A DNA stretch of 64,000 nt from Thiobaca trueperi. GTDB taxonomy: Bacteria; Pseudomonadota; Gammaproteobacteria; Chromatiales; Chromatiaceae. The stretch's first letter is position 1, and each line of letters begins with the position of its first letter. The notes below the pieces were generated by a model, which saw only the letters and a program-made list of their open reading frames with translations, was not told where the DNA came from and made no database searches. The stretch covers positions 124,001 through 188,000 of the forward strand of contig NZ_SMAO01000002.1 of NCBI RefSeq assembly GCF_004342175.1, given 5' to 3'. The position numbers and the translations under genes were made by a program. Positions 17,279 through 28,131 of the stretch are shown here, piece by piece.

Positions 17279-19495
17279 ATGACCACTGTAATCACCCGTC
17301 CCAGCCCGTCCGCGCCCGATTTTTGCGATGGCATCCTGCATTTCAGCGCGCCATCGGATGATTTTGCGCGCCTCGGTCAGACGCCCGCCATCTGCGACGG
17401 TCAGACCGGCATTCAGGAGATCGATGCGGCGGCCGTCTATCAGACCCGGTTGCTGGCCGATGCGCTGCGCTATCTGACCCTTCAGCTCTGTGCCGCGAAG
17501 GAGTCGGGGCATCCAGGCGGTTTCGCCAGCGCGGCGGACGCCTATGCGGCGCTGGCGATGCTGGGGCATACCAATATCGTGACCGAGGTCGGTCATCACG
17601 CACCCGGTTTCTACAGCGCCATGTTCCTGGATGGCTCGCTGGAGGCGATGGGCATCCGCACCATGACCGAGCTTCAGGCCCGCTTTCGCGAGCGCGACGG
17701 GCTGCTGGGGCATCTCTCGGGCGCGATTCCGGGTCTGCTGGCCCCGGCGGGTCCGCTCGGTCAGGGTCAGCACTTCGCCATGGCCGGGGCCTATCTGAAT
17801 CGTGACAGGCTCTTTCCCTGCACCATCGGCGATGGCGGGCTGGGCGAACCCTATATCCTCTCGGCGATGAAGCATTTTCATACGGGGTATCCCGAGATCA
17901 CCAACTTCCTGCCGGTGCTGATCTGGAATGGCTACAGTCAGGAGCATCATTCGATGGTGTCGCTGATGGACAACGACGCCATGATCGACTACTGGCGGGC
18001 GCACGATTTCGCACGCGTCATCCTGATCGATGCCAAGGCTTACGACGATGCCGGGCAGGAGGGCGCCTATGTGGACAGCACCCGCTTCAGCCCCGAGGCG
18101 CGTCTGGCCTTCAGCCGCGCCCTGCTGGAAGGGATGCGCGAGGCCGCCGACTCGGCGCTGGGCGGGACGTTGACGGCGGTCATCGTCAAGCAGCTCAAAG
18201 GGTCCGGCGTTCATGCCGCCGGGGCCAAGTCGCACAATCTCTATCCGGGCGACAGGGCGGACAAGCCCAACATCGCCGAGGCGCTGGAGCGCGGCGCGCT
18301 GTCGCCGGAGGCCTGGGCGCTGGTGCGGACCAATCTGCAACGCGCCGGTGGCGGACCTGCCGGCCAGACGGTAGTGACCGAGTTCGAGCGTCCGCTGACC
18401 GACATCGGCGCCCTGCCGACACAGGATTTCGCACCCGGCGAATCGGCGGTGCCGGCGAGCGCCTTCGCGGCGATGGTGGCCGAACTGGGCCGGCGCGATC
18501 CGCTGTTCGTGGTGACCAATGCCGACGGCAACGAGGCGTCGGCGATGAAGGCGATCAACGATGCGCTCAAGATCCGTCATCCGACCGTCGATCCGCTCTA
18601 CAACCAGTCGCCGACCGGACAGGTCTATGAGCCGCTGAACGAAGACGCCTGCGCCGGCCTCGCGGCGGGTCTGGCGCTCTTCGGCGGGCGGTCGCTCTGG
18701 CTGTCTTACGAGAGCTTCGCCATCAACGGCTGGCCCATCGTGCAGACGGTCGGTCAGGCAATGGCCGAACTGCGGCGCAAGACTCCGGCGGTCGTTTCCA
18801 TGTTCACCGCTGGTGCACTGGAGCAGGGTCGCAACGGCTGGACCCATCAGCGCCCCGAGATCGAGAACTACATCGGCGGGCAGATGCGCAATGGCAATGT
18901 CTATCTGCTCTATCCGGCTGACGCCAACCTGATCCAGGCCGCCTATGGCTGGGCGGTGGCGCAGTCCAACAAGTGCATCAGCATCGTCGCGTCCAAATCA
19001 CCGCTGCCGGTGTATGTCACACCGGAGCAGGCGCGTGAGGCTATCGACTGCGGGGCGGTTTGTCTCTACGAGTCTGCCAGCGGAAGCGCCGGGACGGTCG
19101 TCTTCGCGGTGACCGGCGACATGGTTCTGCTGCCGGTCTTTGCCGCCAGGGAACGGCTGGAAGCGGCGGGCTATCGGGTGCGCATCGTCGCCGTGGTCAA
19201 TCCGCGCCGGCTGTATCGCGCGCGGGATGTCGCCTGGTTGCACAGCGCCGAGCCCGATGACCTTTTCATGAGCGACACGGACTTCGACGCGCTGTTTCAC
19301 GGCGAGGCGCTGATTGGTGTCAGCGGCGGCGGCACCGTCGCACTGGAGCCGGTGCTGCTGCGCTCGCGCGCCGCCGCACGCGATCTGTTCGGCTGGCAGC
19401 GCGGCGAGACGACGGCCAGTCCCGCCGAACTCATGGCCTTCAACGGCATCAGCGCCGAGACGCTGGAACAGCGCGCGCGTGAGCTGATGGGATGA
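17279..19495 (+). CDS. Thiamine-diphosphate enzyme, transketolase/phosphoketolase-like
   Basis: 738 residues. The N-terminal part resembles transketolase ('QLCAAKESGHPGGFASAADA'). The diphosphate-binding site is 'IGDGGLGEPYILSAMKHF' followed by 'VLIWNGYSQEHHSMVSLMDN'. The pyrimidine-binding half has 'YNQSPTGQVYEPLNEDAC' and 'EQGRNGWTHQRPEIENYIGG', a pattern like the 'NGFSHQ' box of phosphoketolases. It is therefore a divergent member of the transketolase/phosphoketolase superfamily. Homologues have, as I recall, been labelled xylulose-5-phosphate epimerase or phosphoketolase; the true reaction is uncertain. It sits 60 bases upstream of an acid-sugar kinase gene on the same strand, suggesting a two-step route for a sugar or sugar acid. 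Confidence 0.75.
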   Translation: MTTVITRPSPSAPDFCDGILHFSAPSDDFARLGQTPAICDGQTGIQEIDAAAVYQTRLLADALRYLTLQLCAAKESGHPGGFASAADAYAALAMLGHTNIVTEVGHHAPGFYSAMFLDGSLEAMGIRTMTELQARFRERDGLLGHLSGAIPGLLAPAGPLGQGQHFAMAGAYLNRDRLFPCTIGDGGLGEPYILSAMKHFHTGYPEITNFLPVLIWNGYSQEHHSMVSLMDNDAMIDYWRAHDFARVILIDAKAYDDAGQEGAYVDSTRFSPEARLAFSRALLEGMREAADSALGGTLTAVIVKQLKGSGVHAAGAKSHNLYPGDRADKPNIAEALERGALSPEAWALVRTNLQRAGGGPAGQTVVTEFERPLTDIGALPTQDFAPGESAVPASAFAAMVAELGRRDPLFVVTNADGNEASAMKAINDALKIRHPTVDPLYNQSPTGQVYEPLNEDACAGLAAGLALFGGRSLWLSYESFAINGWPIVQTVGQAMAELRRKTPAVVSMFTAGALEQGRNGWTHQRPEIENYIGGQMRNGNVYLLYPADANLIQAAYGWAVAQSNKCISIVASKSPLPVYVTPEQAREAIDCGAVCLYESASGSAGTVVFAVTGDMVLLPVFAARERLEAAGYRVRIVAVVNPRRLYRARDVAWLHSAEPDDLFMSDTDFDALFHGEALIGVSGGGTVALEPVLLRSRAAARDLFGWQRGETTASPAELMAFNGISAETLEQRARELMG

Positions 19496-19499
19496 ATGC

Positions 19500-19542
19500 A
19501 GGAGCCCGCTTGTGGGCGAGAGTCGCCCGCAAGCGGGCTCCT
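19500..19542. repeat. REP-like palindrome, copy 1
   Basis: AGGAGCCCGCTTGTGGGCGA (19500-19519) and its near-perfect inverse TCGCCCGCAAGCGGGCTCCT (19523-19542) form a 20-bp stem with one G-T pair and a 3-base loop. It starts five bases after the stop of the transketolase-like gene. A second copy follows the next gene, which argues for a dispersed repeat rather than a gene-specific terminator. Confidence 0.85.
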
Positions 19543-19556
19543 ACGTCAATCGACCA

Positions 19557-20903
19557 ATGAGCACCAACACCATGCCCCTAACCCCGACGACCCGAATCAT
19601 CGTCATCGACGACGATCCCACCGGCTCGCAGACCGTTCACGGCTGTCTGCTGCTGACGCGCTGGGATGTCGACACGCTCGCTGAGGCGCTGACCGACGAC
19701 TCGCCGCTCTTTTTCGTTCTCAGCAACACGCGCGGCATGAGTGCCACCGAGGCCGCCGCCGTCACCCGCGAGATCTGCGTCAATCTGCGCGAAGCGCTGC
19801 GCCGGCTGGCGGATGCGGGTCAGGCGATCCGCCCGGTTGTGGTCAGCCGCTCCGATTCCACCCTGCGCGGCCATTATCCGGTGGAGACGGATGTGATCGC
19901 CGAGGAGCTTGGCCCCTTCGATGCCCATTTTCTGGTGCCGGCCTTTTTTGAAGGCGGGCGCATCACCCGCGACGGGGTGCATTATCTGCTGGTCGATGGT
20001 CAGCCGGTGCCGGTCAACGAGACCGAATTCGCCAGCGATTCGGTGTTCGGCTATCGCCATGCCTTTCTGCCCGACTATGTCGCGGAAAAGACCGCCGGGC
20101 GCATCACGGCGGATCAGGTCGAGCGTTTCGGCCTGACCGACATTCGCTCAGACATCGGCGGGCGGCTGCGTGCCCTGCACGGCAATGTCTGCTGTGTGGT
20201 CGATGCCGAGTGTCAGGCGGATCTCGACGGCTTCGCCCGTCAGGTGTTGGCGGCGGCGGGGGAGGGCAGGCGCTTTCTTTTCCGCAGTGCGGCCAGTCTG
20301 CTGACCGCCTTTGCCGGACTGCCGCCGCAGCCGGTGGCGCCGGACGCCATGTCCCGATTCGTGCGGAATGGACGTGCTGGCGTGGTGCTGGTCGGTTCGC
20401 ATGTCGCGAAATCGACCCGGCAGTTGCAGACGCTCATCGATACCACGGATGTGCTTCCGATTGAAATCGATCTGGAGCGCCTGCTGGACGAGGAGGCGGC
20501 GCTGCGTCGTGATCTGCTGGAGCGGCTCGCCGCTGCGCAGGCCGAAAATCGCGGTGTGGTGCTTTATACCAGTCGGGGCGAGCGCCAGTTTCCGACCAAG
20601 GCCGAACGGCTGGCCTTCGGCGAGCGGGTGTCCGGTCTGCTGGTCGACATCGTGCGCGATCTGCCGCGCGAGATCGGCTTTCTCGTCAGCAAGGGCGGCA
20701 TCACCTCCAACGACACCCTGAGCAAAGGACTGGCGCTGCGCACCGCCCGCGTGCTGGGTCAGATTCACCCCGGCTGCTCGGTGGTGCGTTGCCCGGACGA
20801 TCACCCGCGTTTCCCCGGTCTGCCGACAGTCATCTTCCCCGGCAATGTGGGTGGCGACGGGGCGCTGGCGGATGTTTACCGGATTCTCGCCGGACCAGCG
20901 TAG
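19557..20903 (+). CDS. Four-carbon acid sugar kinase family protein (DUF1537)
   Basis: 448 residues from the ATG at 19557. An in-frame GTG at 19512 lies inside the palindromic repeat and is an unlikely start. The N-terminal domain opens with 'IIVIDDDPTGSQTVHGC' and continues 'FFVLSNTRGMSATEA' and 'VVSRSDSTLRGHYPVETD', the substrate-binding signature of the DtnK/OtnK/DUF1537 family. The C-terminal nucleotide-binding domain has 'VVLVGSHVAKSTRQL', 'FLVSKGGITSNDTLSKGL' and 'FPGNVGGDGALADVY'. Family members phosphorylate D-threonate, D-erythronate or related acids using ATP. The upstream transketolase-like gene is the only clue to its substrate. Confidence 0.87.
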   Translation: MSTNTMPLTPTTRIIVIDDDPTGSQTVHGCLLLTRWDVDTLAEALTDDSPLFFVLSNTRGMSATEAAAVTREICVNLREALRRLADAGQAIRPVVVSRSDSTLRGHYPVETDVIAEELGPFDAHFLVPAFFEGGRITRDGVHYLLVDGQPVPVNETEFASDSVFGYRHAFLPDYVAEKTAGRITADQVERFGLTDIRSDIGGRLRALHGNVCCVVDAECQADLDGFARQVLAAAGEGRRFLFRSAASLLTAFAGLPPQPVAPDAMSRFVRNGRAGVVLVGSHVAKSTRQLQTLIDTTDVLPIEIDLERLLDEEAALRRDLLERLAAAQAENRGVVLYTSRGERQFPTKAERLAFGERVSGLLVDIVRDLPREIGFLVSKGGITSNDTLSKGLALRTARVLGQIHPGCSVVRCPDDHPRFPGLPTVIFPGNVGGDGALADVYRILAGPA

Positions 20904-20945
20904 GAGCCTGCTGGCGGGCGACTGTCGCCCGCCAGCGGGCTCCTA
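20901..20945. repeat. REP-like palindrome, copy 2
   Basis: TAGGAGCCTGCTGGCGGGCGAC (20901-20922) pairs with GTCGCCCGCCAGCGGGCTCCTA (20924-20945) over 22 bp with one G-T pair and a single-base loop. Its first three bases are the stop codon of the acid-sugar kinase gene. It shares the GGAGCC-GCGGGCGAC core with copy 1. Confidence 0.87.
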
Positions 20946-21066
20946 CGGCTCTATCCCTTTGCACGATTCCATCCTTCCGTTATATTGCCGCGAACCTGCA
21001 TAAACGGCGAGGTCGCTCGCCAACCGCCATTCCGGCCCCTGAACCGGCCGTTTCAGAGACAAACCG

Positions 21067-22485
<1,419 letters not shown>

Positions 22486-22493
22486 ACCGCGCA

Positions 22494-22715
22494 TCAATCG
22501 ACCCACTCATAGATTTCGATACTGGCCGGATCGCATTGGCAGCACCCCCCGCCACAGGGGGTGTTGGCCGGCAGCCTGCGCACCCGGCCCTTGCGCTCCA
22601 GGGTGTCGAGCATCCCGCGCAGCGCCTCCGGGTCGGTATCAAAACGATGTGACAGATCGCGCAGCGCGGCGCGGCGGGTGTCGTGCAGATAGTGCGCAAG
22701 CTCGGTGACGATCAT
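22494..22715 (-). CDS. feoC: FeoC-like regulatory protein
   Basis: 73 residues from the ATG at 22715 (the frame is open further upstream but only through a repeat). A small winged-helix fold, 'LAHYLHDTRRAALRDLSHRF', is followed by a cysteine-rich loop 'CGGGCCQC' suited to an iron-sulfur cluster or redox switch. This is the hallmark of FeoC, which modulates FeoB stability or transcription of feo. It is the last gene of the minus-strand feo block, separated from feoB by a REP-like hairpin, which may uncouple its expression. Confidence 0.88.
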   Translation of the reverse strand: MIVTELAHYLHDTRRAALRDLSHRFDTDPEALRGMLDTLERKGRVRRLPANTPCGGGCCQCDPASIEIYEWVD

Positions 22716-22747
22716 GTGTCCCCTCCGTTTGGTCTGACAATGCTTTT

Positions 22748-22818
22748 GAACCGCAAAGGCGCGAAGGACGCGAAGGATTTCAACAATTTTCTTTGCGTAC
22801 TTTGCGCCTTTGCGGTTC
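22748..22818. repeat. REP-like inverted repeat between feoB and feoC
   Basis: Two 28-base arms, 22748-22775 and 22791-22818, both built on GAACCGCAAAGGCGC, are inverse repeats with three mismatches around a 15-base loop. In the feo transcript this would form a long stem between feoB and feoC. Confidence 0.85.
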
Positions 22819-22833
22819 CAGTCGCGACGGCCT

Positions 22834-25182
22834 TCAGGCTGCGTCCCGCGCCAGCGCGGGCGTGGCGGACGCACGTCGCGCCCAGAGCCGCATGCCGATG
22901 ACGACGGCGATCAGCAGCGCCAGCATGCCACCGATCCAGGTCGACGAGCTGACCGGATCGCGGGCGAAGATCGCGGACTGGTAGAAAATCGTCGCGGTGA
23001 CATAGCCCAGTCCCGTAGTCCAGAGGGTCGCGAAGACCGCCCAGCCGGCTGTGGTTTCACGCTGGATGGCGCCGATGGCGGCGACGCAGGGCGAATAGAG
23101 CAGGATGAAGAGCAGATAGGCAAAGGCGCCAGCCGTCCCATCGAAGCGTTCGGCCATGGCGCCGAAGGTGGCGGTGGTGACTTCCTGCTCCTCGGCGACG
23201 GCCTCGGGATCGCTCAGATCGCCGACGTCCAGACCCAGCGGATCGGACCAGGTGCCCAGCGCGTCGATGAGATTGGTCGGGATGGTCGCCACGGCTTCGC
23301 CCAGACCGGCCTGGAGACTGTAGGGCGCCGCTTCTTCCGTTTCCGCGTCCGGATCGGCAGGGGCGGTGCCGAGCGCGGAATAGGTGGCGTCCAGGGTGCC
23401 GACGACCGCCTCTTTTGCCAGGATGCCGGTAAAGATGCCGACCGTCGCCGGCCAGTTTTCCGCATTCAGACCCATGGGGCCGAAGGCCGGGGCGATGGTG
23501 CGTCCGATCTCGGCCAGTACCGAGCGTTCGCTGTCCTCGTTGCCGAAACTGCCGTCGGTGCCGGTGCTGTTGAGCACATTGATGACCAGCACCATGGGCA
23601 CGATGATGGAACCGGCGCGCACCACGAAGCCTTTGGTGCGATCCCAGGTGCGCAGTAGCACGCCCTTGAGCGTCGGCAGGTGATAGGGCGGCAGTTCCAT
23701 GACGAAGGGCATGGCCTGTCCCTCAAGCAGGGTGCGCTTGAGGATGAAGCCGGTCAGCATGGCGGCGGCGATGCCGATCAGATAGAGGGCGAAGACGATA
23801 TTCTGTCCCCCGGTGGCGAAGAAGGCCGCCGCGAAGAGCACATAGACCGGCAGCCGCGCCCCGCAGGACATGAAGGGCGCCATGAGCACGGTGAGGATGC
23901 GGTCGCGCGGATTCTCCAGGGTGCGCGCCGCCATGATCGCCGGCACGTTGCAGCCGAAACCGACCAGCAGCGGGACGAACGACTTGCCGGGCAGACCTAC
24001 GCTGCGCATGAAGCGGTCCATGACGAAGGCGGCCCGCGCCATGTAGCCCGAGTCTTCCAGCACCGACATGAAGAGATAAAGGAAGGCGATGATGGGGATG
24101 AAGGTGGCGACCACCTGAATACCGCCGCCGATGCCGTTGGCCAGACCGATGATGAGCCATTCCGGGGTGCCGATGGACGCCAGCACCTCGGCGGTTCCAC
24201 CGACGAAGATCGTTCCGGCGGCGAGGTCGAAGAAATCGATGAAGGCGCCGCCGATGTTGATGGTGAACATGAACATCAGGTACATGACCACCAGAAAGAT
24301 CGGGATGCCCAGCAGACGATTGAGCATGATCCGGTCGAGCCGGTCGGAGAGATTGCGCGCTACCTTGCCCGAATGCGTGACGCTGGCCTGGGTCACGGCA
24401 TGTGCAAAGCCGTAACGCGCATCCGCGAAGAGAATATCGGCATCGTCGGCATCGGCCCCGAGCAGGTCGCGGATGTCGTGCGGGTCAATCCGGTCGCCAA
24501 CCAGGGTGCGCGCCAGATCGTCGCCTTCGATCAGCCGCGCCGCCAGCCAGCGCGACGGATCGCCCGCTGCGGCGGCGATATCGGTCAGTCGCGGCTCCAG
24601 CGCCGCAATGGCGTCTTCCAGCTTTTCGCCATAGTCCAGGCGGATCGGCGCGATGGCCGGTTTGTCGGCGCTCGCCGCCCCGGTCTCCAGCAGGATCCGG
24701 CGCAGTTGATCCAGTCCTTCCCCGGACGCGGCGACGATGGGCACCACCGGACAGCCAAGCCGCGCCGCGAGCGCCGCGCAGTCGATCGTCAGTCCGCGCT
24801 CCCCGGCCACGTCCATCATATTGAGCGCCAGCACCAGCGGACGGCCCATTTCGATGAGCTGGGTGGTGAGATAGAGATTCCGCTCCAGGCTCGATGCATC
24901 CAGGATATTGAGAATGACATCCGCCTCACGGGCATGGACGAAATCGCGCGCGATGCGCTCGTCGAGCGAGACGGACTGATCGGTGACATCCAGTGAATAG
25001 GTGCCCGGCAGATCGATCAGGGTGACATCGGCATCCCCGAAGCGATAACGCCCGGTCTTGCGCTCGACCGTGACTCCGGACCAGTTGCCGACCTGCTGGC
25101 GCGAACCGGTCAGCGCATTGAAGAGTGTCGTCTTGCCGCAGTTGGGGTTGCCGACGACGCCGATGGTATAGGTCTGTTTCAT
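22834..25182 (-). CDS. feoB: Ferrous iron transport protein B
   Basis: 782 residues. N-terminal G domain: G1 'GNPNCGKTTLFNALTG' (residues 11-26), G3 'DLPGTYSLD', G4 'NMMD', all intact. A helical regulatory domain follows, then a polytopic membrane domain with gate motifs such as 'PLLVGFGCNVPAIMAART' (transport cysteine) and 'MAPFMSCGARLPVYVLFA'. FeoB imports ferrous iron across the inner membrane. The ATG overlaps the feoA stop by the ATGA arrangement, so translation is coupled. Length and motifs are normal, with an extended soluble loop near the C-terminal third (about residues 590-675). Confidence 0.97.
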   Translation of the reverse strand: MKQTYTIGVVGNPNCGKTTLFNALTGSRQQVGNWSGVTVERKTGRYRFGDADVTLIDLPGTYSLDVTDQSVSLDERIARDFVHAREADVILNILDASSLERNLYLTTQLIEMGRPLVLALNMMDVAGERGLTIDCAALAARLGCPVVPIVAASGEGLDQLRRILLETGAASADKPAIAPIRLDYGEKLEDAIAALEPRLTDIAAAAGDPSRWLAARLIEGDDLARTLVGDRIDPHDIRDLLGADADDADILFADARYGFAHAVTQASVTHSGKVARNLSDRLDRIMLNRLLGIPIFLVVMYLMFMFTINIGGAFIDFFDLAAGTIFVGGTAEVLASIGTPEWLIIGLANGIGGGIQVVATFIPIIAFLYLFMSVLEDSGYMARAAFVMDRFMRSVGLPGKSFVPLLVGFGCNVPAIMAARTLENPRDRILTVLMAPFMSCGARLPVYVLFAAAFFATGGQNIVFALYLIGIAAAMLTGFILKRTLLEGQAMPFVMELPPYHLPTLKGVLLRTWDRTKGFVVRAGSIIVPMVLVINVLNSTGTDGSFGNEDSERSVLAEIGRTIAPAFGPMGLNAENWPATVGIFTGILAKEAVVGTLDATYSALGTAPADPDAETEEAAPYSLQAGLGEAVATIPTNLIDALGTWSDPLGLDVGDLSDPEAVAEEQEVTTATFGAMAERFDGTAGAFAYLLFILLYSPCVAAIGAIQRETTAGWAVFATLWTTGLGYVTATIFYQSAIFARDPVSSSTWIGGMLALLIAVVIGMRLWARRASATPALARDAA

Positions 25183-25415
25183 CCCATGCGCTCCATGTTG
25201 ATCGCCGCTGCCTCATCGCGCCGAAGACTGACCGAAGTGCCGCGCACCCGGACCTCGACCGGATCGCCGAGCGGTGCGACCCGGATCACCTCCAGCGCCA
25301 CGCCCGGTGTCAGCCCCATCGACAGGAGCTTACGCCGATAGGCGCCACCGCCGGCCTGAAAGCCGAGCACACGCCCCTGTTCGCCCACCGCAAAATCTTT
25401 CAGGGTGTCAGTCAT
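25179..25415 (-). CDS. feoA: FeoA domain protein
   Basis: 78 residues, a single SH3-like FeoA domain ('FQAGGGAYRRKLLSMGLTPG', 'VEVRVRGTSVSLRRDEAAAI'). FeoA is a small cytoplasmic partner needed for FeoB-mediated ferrous iron uptake. It overlaps both feoB downstream and the second feoA-like gene upstream by four bases (ATGA type), so the three form one tightly coupled operon. Confidence 0.93.
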   Translation of the reverse strand: MTDTLKDFAVGEQGRVLGFQAGGGAYRRKLLSMGLTPGVALEVIRVAPLGDPVEVRVRGTSVSLRRDEAAAINMERMG

Positions 25416-25747
25416 GGCGCCACCGCCGTGACCAGGATCTTGGCCGCCATGCCGCCGCCCAGCGCGATCCGCGTCTCGCCGCGCGCGACCACCAGACCGC
25501 AGCCCTGACGTTGCAGGATGCGTACTTCGGTACCCTGGTTCAGACCCAGCTCGGTCAGACGCATCACCAGCCCCTTCCCGCCCTGAAGCGATTGGATGCG
25601 CACCTGCTCGCCTTCCCTGGCCATGGTGAGTGGAAAGGGCTTGGCGTGATTGATCTCAGGTTGTGGCAGCGCGTCAGCGAGCGGCGCGGAAAGCAGGGCT
25701 TCAGTCATGCCAGGAGGCAGCGCGTGAAGCGTCATGGAGGAATTCAT
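25412..25747 (-). CDS. Second FeoA domain protein
   Basis: 111 residues: a roughly 45-residue N-terminal extension rich in Pro/Ala/Leu, then a FeoA fold ('IQSLQGGKGLVMRLTELGLN', 'VVARGETRIALGGGMAAKI'). First gene of the feo operon. A shorter product starting at an internal ATG (residue 14 or 42) is possible. Two separate FeoA proteins before FeoB recur in several proteobacteria; whether both bind FeoB or one is regulatory is not known from sequence. Confidence 0.9.
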   Translation of the reverse strand: MNSSMTLHALPPGMTEALLSAPLADALPQPEINHAKPFPLTMAREGEQVRIQSLQGGKGLVMRLTELGLNQGTEVRILQRQGCGLVVARGETRIALGGGMAAKILVTAVAP

Positions 25748-25778
25748 GAACAGATGGCCTCAACGGGAAACGAACAAG

Positions 25779-25798
25779 AATGATTCCCATATTATTCT
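25779..25798 (-). promoter_or_regulatory. Possible Fur box upstream of feo
   Basis: On the minus strand, GAATAATATGGGAATCATTC lies about 30 bases before the first feo start. It resembles the Fur consensus (GATAATGATAATCATTATC) in its left AATAAT and right AATCATT parts, but the centre is poor. Iron repression would be expected for this operon. Weak evidence. Confidence 0.4.
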
Positions 25799-25823
25799 GC
25801 GGTCCATTTTAATGCAAATCACT

Positions 25824-25912
25824 CTTAAACCGCGCCCGTTGCGGCATGCGAGGTTTCTGGATTGAGTCAGCCTTGGCGGAATCGACGACTGTCGGAGCTG
25901 GCGCGGTTTAAG
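25824..25912. repeat. MITE-like repeat unit 1, TTAAACCGCGCC ends
   Basis: 89 bases bounded by exact 13-base inverted ends, CTTAAACCGCGCC and GGCGCGGTTTAAG. Its reverse complement aligns with the unit at 49298-49375, sharing ACCGCGCCAGCTC, GTCGTCGAT and GGGCGCGGTTTAA. It sits upstream of feo in the feo-aroE gap. Confidence 0.8.
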
Positions 25913-25932
25913 ATTTTAAATAATATGAGATT

Positions 25933-26019
25933 TTAAACCGCGTCCCCACTGAGTTCAGCGAAGACCCCGGAGCCAAACACAAGGTGAAAATGATGTTTGT
26001 CGTGCTGGACGCGGTTTAA
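25933..26019. repeat. MITE-like repeat unit 2, TTAAACCGCGTCC ends
   Basis: 87 bases bounded by exact 13-base inverted ends, TTAAACCGCGTCC and GGACGCGGTTTAA. The interior differs from unit 1; the ends differ by a C/T change. The TTTAA end supplies the TAA stop codon of aroE. Confidence 0.75.
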
Positions 26020-26837
26020 CGTGGATGACGCAGCAGGGCGATCACCGGTGCGGTATCCGGACGCACATCCCGCCACAGATGGAAGGATTCGGCAGCCTGT
26101 TCGACCAGCATGCCGAGACCGTCCAATGCCTGCGCGGCACCGTGATCCAGACCCCAGCGCTGGAAGGCGGTGGGGGCATCGCCATAGAGCATGTCGTAGA
26201 TCCAGCCGCCAGCGATCAGGCAGTCGTCGGGAATCGGCGGCACGGCGTCCGCCAGACCCGCCGAAGTGGCATTGATGATCAGATCGAAGCGCTCGCCCGC
26301 CAGCTCATTCAGTCCACAACCGTTCACCGGCCCGCAGGTTACGCCGAGTGCGGCCAGCTCCTGCGCCTTGATCGCGGTGCGGTTGGCAATCACCAGCCGT
26401 TTCAGTCCGGCTTCGAGCAATGGCCGCAGCACACCGCGCGCCGCGCCGCCCGCGCCGAGCAGGAGCACCCGTGCATCCTCGAAATCAAAGCCGTGGTTGT
26501 CGGCCAGATCACGCACCAGACCCACGCCATCGGTGTTGTCGCCGCGCAATCGGCCATCGGCCAGCCGGATCAGGGTATTGACCGCACCCGCCAGCTCGGC
26601 CCTTGAGCTGCGCTCGTTTGCCAGCGCCCAGGCCTGTTCTTTGAACGGAACGGTGACATTGAGGCCCAGGCCGCCAGCCGCCATGAAGCGGCTGACCTCG
26701 CCCGCAAAATCGGCCGGGTCGCCGAGGATGCGGTCGTAGATCAGATCCTGCCTGGTCTGGCGCGCAAAGGCGGCATGGATCGCGGGCGATTTGCTGTGAG
26801 CGATGGGATTGCCGATGACGGCGTAGCGGTCGGACAT
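26016..26837 (-). CDS. aroE: Shikimate dehydrogenase
   Basis: 273 residues, normal for AroE, which reduces 3-dehydroshikimate to shikimate with NADPH in aromatic amino acid synthesis. Substrate domain: '[20 protein letters not shown]' and '[10 protein letters not shown]' with the catalytic lysine, 'GAVNT' and '[10 protein letters not shown]'. The NADP-binding part has '[14 protein letters not shown]' and 'ANRT'. It lies directly downstream of hemB with a 27-base gap and is probably cotranscribed. The stop codon is inside MITE-like repeat unit 2. Confidence 0.96.
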   Translation of the reverse strand: MSDRYAVIGNPIAHSKSPAIHAAFARQTRQDLIYDRILGDPADFAGEVSRFMAAGGLGLNVTVPFKEQAWALANERSSRAELAGAVNTLIRLADGRLRGDNTDGVGLVRDLADNHGFDFEDARVLLLGAGGAARGVLRPLLEAGLKRLVIANRTAIKAQELAALGVTCGPVNGCGLNELAGERFDLIINATSAGLADAVPPIPDDCLIAGGWIYDMLYGDAPTAFQRWGLDHGAAQALDGLGMLVEQAAESFHLWRDVRPDTAPVIALLRHPR

Positions 26838-26864
26838 GGATTCAGCCTGCGATGCCGCCTGTTT

Positions 26865-27878
<1,014 letters not shown>

Positions 27879-28131
27879 TCAAAGAGCCTCGGGATGAGAT
27901 CCGGCGCGTCCGGGACCATCCCGGCGCTTCAGGGTTGGATAACATAGCTCAGGAGCGGTGTCGGCTCCAGTCGCGGGAGCAAAATACAGACGGCAGGCCG
28001 TGGTCGAGCGGCTGCCGACCGTTCGGAAGCAGGTTCAACGAGCGGCGGATTGGGCAGGGCGGGCGCAATTCTGTAAACTCTCCGACCATCTCAGCAGATT
28101 GTCCCCCTCCGGTTCCGCAAACACATCTTCC

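Noticed and set aside
17180-18847. A 555-codon minus-strand frame
   Set aside because: Antisense to the transketolase-like gene and biased toward His/Arg/Gly; no domain seen.
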